6,419 bases of DNA from positions 1-6,419 of the forward strand of contig JAIRNM010000151.1 in NCBI GenBank assembly GCA_031258055.1. The letters run 5' to 3'. The notes under the pieces are model-generated. The model was given only the letters and a program-made list of their open reading frames with translations. It ran no database searches and was not told where the DNA came from. This DNA is from Bifidobacteriaceae bacterium (GTDB lineage Bacteria; Actinomycetota; Actinomycetes; Actinomycetales; WQXJ01). Numbering within the stretch: the first letter of the stretch is position 1; each line of letters begins with the position of its first letter. A program made the position numbers and the translations under genes. Shown here piece after piece: positions 6,116 through 6,419 of this stretch.

Positions 6116-6419
6116 TGCGGTTGGCGCGCCGCCTAGGGGCGATCCTAATGGCCTTAGTGCTGGTCGCTGGCGTGGCGGGACTGGTCTGGGCGGACCGCCG
6201 TTGGCTACCGGAAGAGGCGGCGGCGGGTGAGCCAGAAATGGTGGCGGTGCCGCCTGGAGATTCGACCGTGGTTTGCGTCGGCGCGGTCAAACTGCCCGGC
6301 GACGGCGAGGGTGAGGTCATTTACGACGACCGTTTCGACCCGCACCCCACCTCGGTTGAATCGATCACGCGTGGTTTGGCGGCCGGCCCGGCTGGCGCCG
6401 AATCCCAGCTTTTGGACAG
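6115..6419 (+). CDS. DUF5719-like membrane-anchored protein, N-terminal part
   Basis: The first 101 codons are present; the gene runs off the right edge. The ATG overlaps the GT2 stop by one base (TGATG) and has a good GGAGGA site. Residues 1-8 are basic (MRLARRLG), residues 9-26 form a hydrophobic signal anchor, and the chain then continues with an Ala/Glu-rich stretch. The segment VPPGDSTVVCVGAVKLP (45-61, Cys54) resembles the start of the DUF5719 domain, often seen right after this type of GT2 gene in actinobacteria. The bulk of the protein should lie outside the membrane, consistent with the extracytoplasmic domain of the preceding gene product. No enzymatic role is known to me for the family. 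The reading frame and signal anchor are clear; the family name rests on a short motif and gene order. Confidence 0.75.
   Translation, partial: MRLARRLGAILMALVLVAGVAGLVWADRRWLPEEAAAGEPEMVAVPPGDSTVVCVGAVKLPGDGEGEVIYDDRFDPHPTSVESITRGLAAGPAGAESQLLD

Overview
The window looks like chromosomal DNA from a high-GC Gram-positive bacterium of the Actinomycetota. The strongest clue is a WhiB2-type (WhmD) iron-sulfur regulator, a family restricted to that phylum and its phages. It sits beside manA and a very large GT2/membrane fusion protein followed by a DUF5719-like protein, a neighbourhood typical of actinobacteria. Coding regions are GC-rich, with GTG (possibly also TTG) starts and translationally coupled genes. 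I cannot place the order or genus from sequence alone.

Layout. Positions 1-167 are C-rich and hold no gene I can name: two + frames run in from the left edge, and there is a long imperfect hairpin at 97-149. Positions 168-867 (minus strand) hold a complete type II toxin-antitoxin pair, a FitA-like ribbon-helix-helix antitoxin and a VapC/FitB-like PIN toxin, overlapping by 8 bases. A 219-base divergent spacer (868-1086) separates it from manA (1087-2253, plus strand), a class I mannose-6-phosphate isomerase with all key zinc ligands. A 269-base spacer (2254-2522) follows. Its left part carries a perfect 39-base copy of the 3' end of manA, and its right part is an AT-rich leader for whiB2. Then come whiB2 (2523-2846), the 1088-residue GT2/polytopic membrane protein (2849-6115) and the start of a DUF5719-like membrane-anchored protein (6115 to the window edge), spaced 2 bases apart and then overlapping by 1 base, so they are probably one transcription unit.

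How it fits together. ManA links fructose-6-phosphate and mannose-6-phosphate and so feeds GDP-mannose formation. The GT2 fusion and the DUF5719-like protein probably act at the membrane on a cell-envelope glycan or glycoconjugate. WhiB2 controls septation and cell division in mycobacteria and is co-transcribed here with these envelope genes. The toxin-antitoxin pair looks like an accessory insertion beside this otherwise conserved housekeeping block. I found no CRISPR array, tRNA, rRNA, insertion sequence or phage gene. The least explained items are the 39-base duplication after manA and the structured, AT-rich whiB2 leader.
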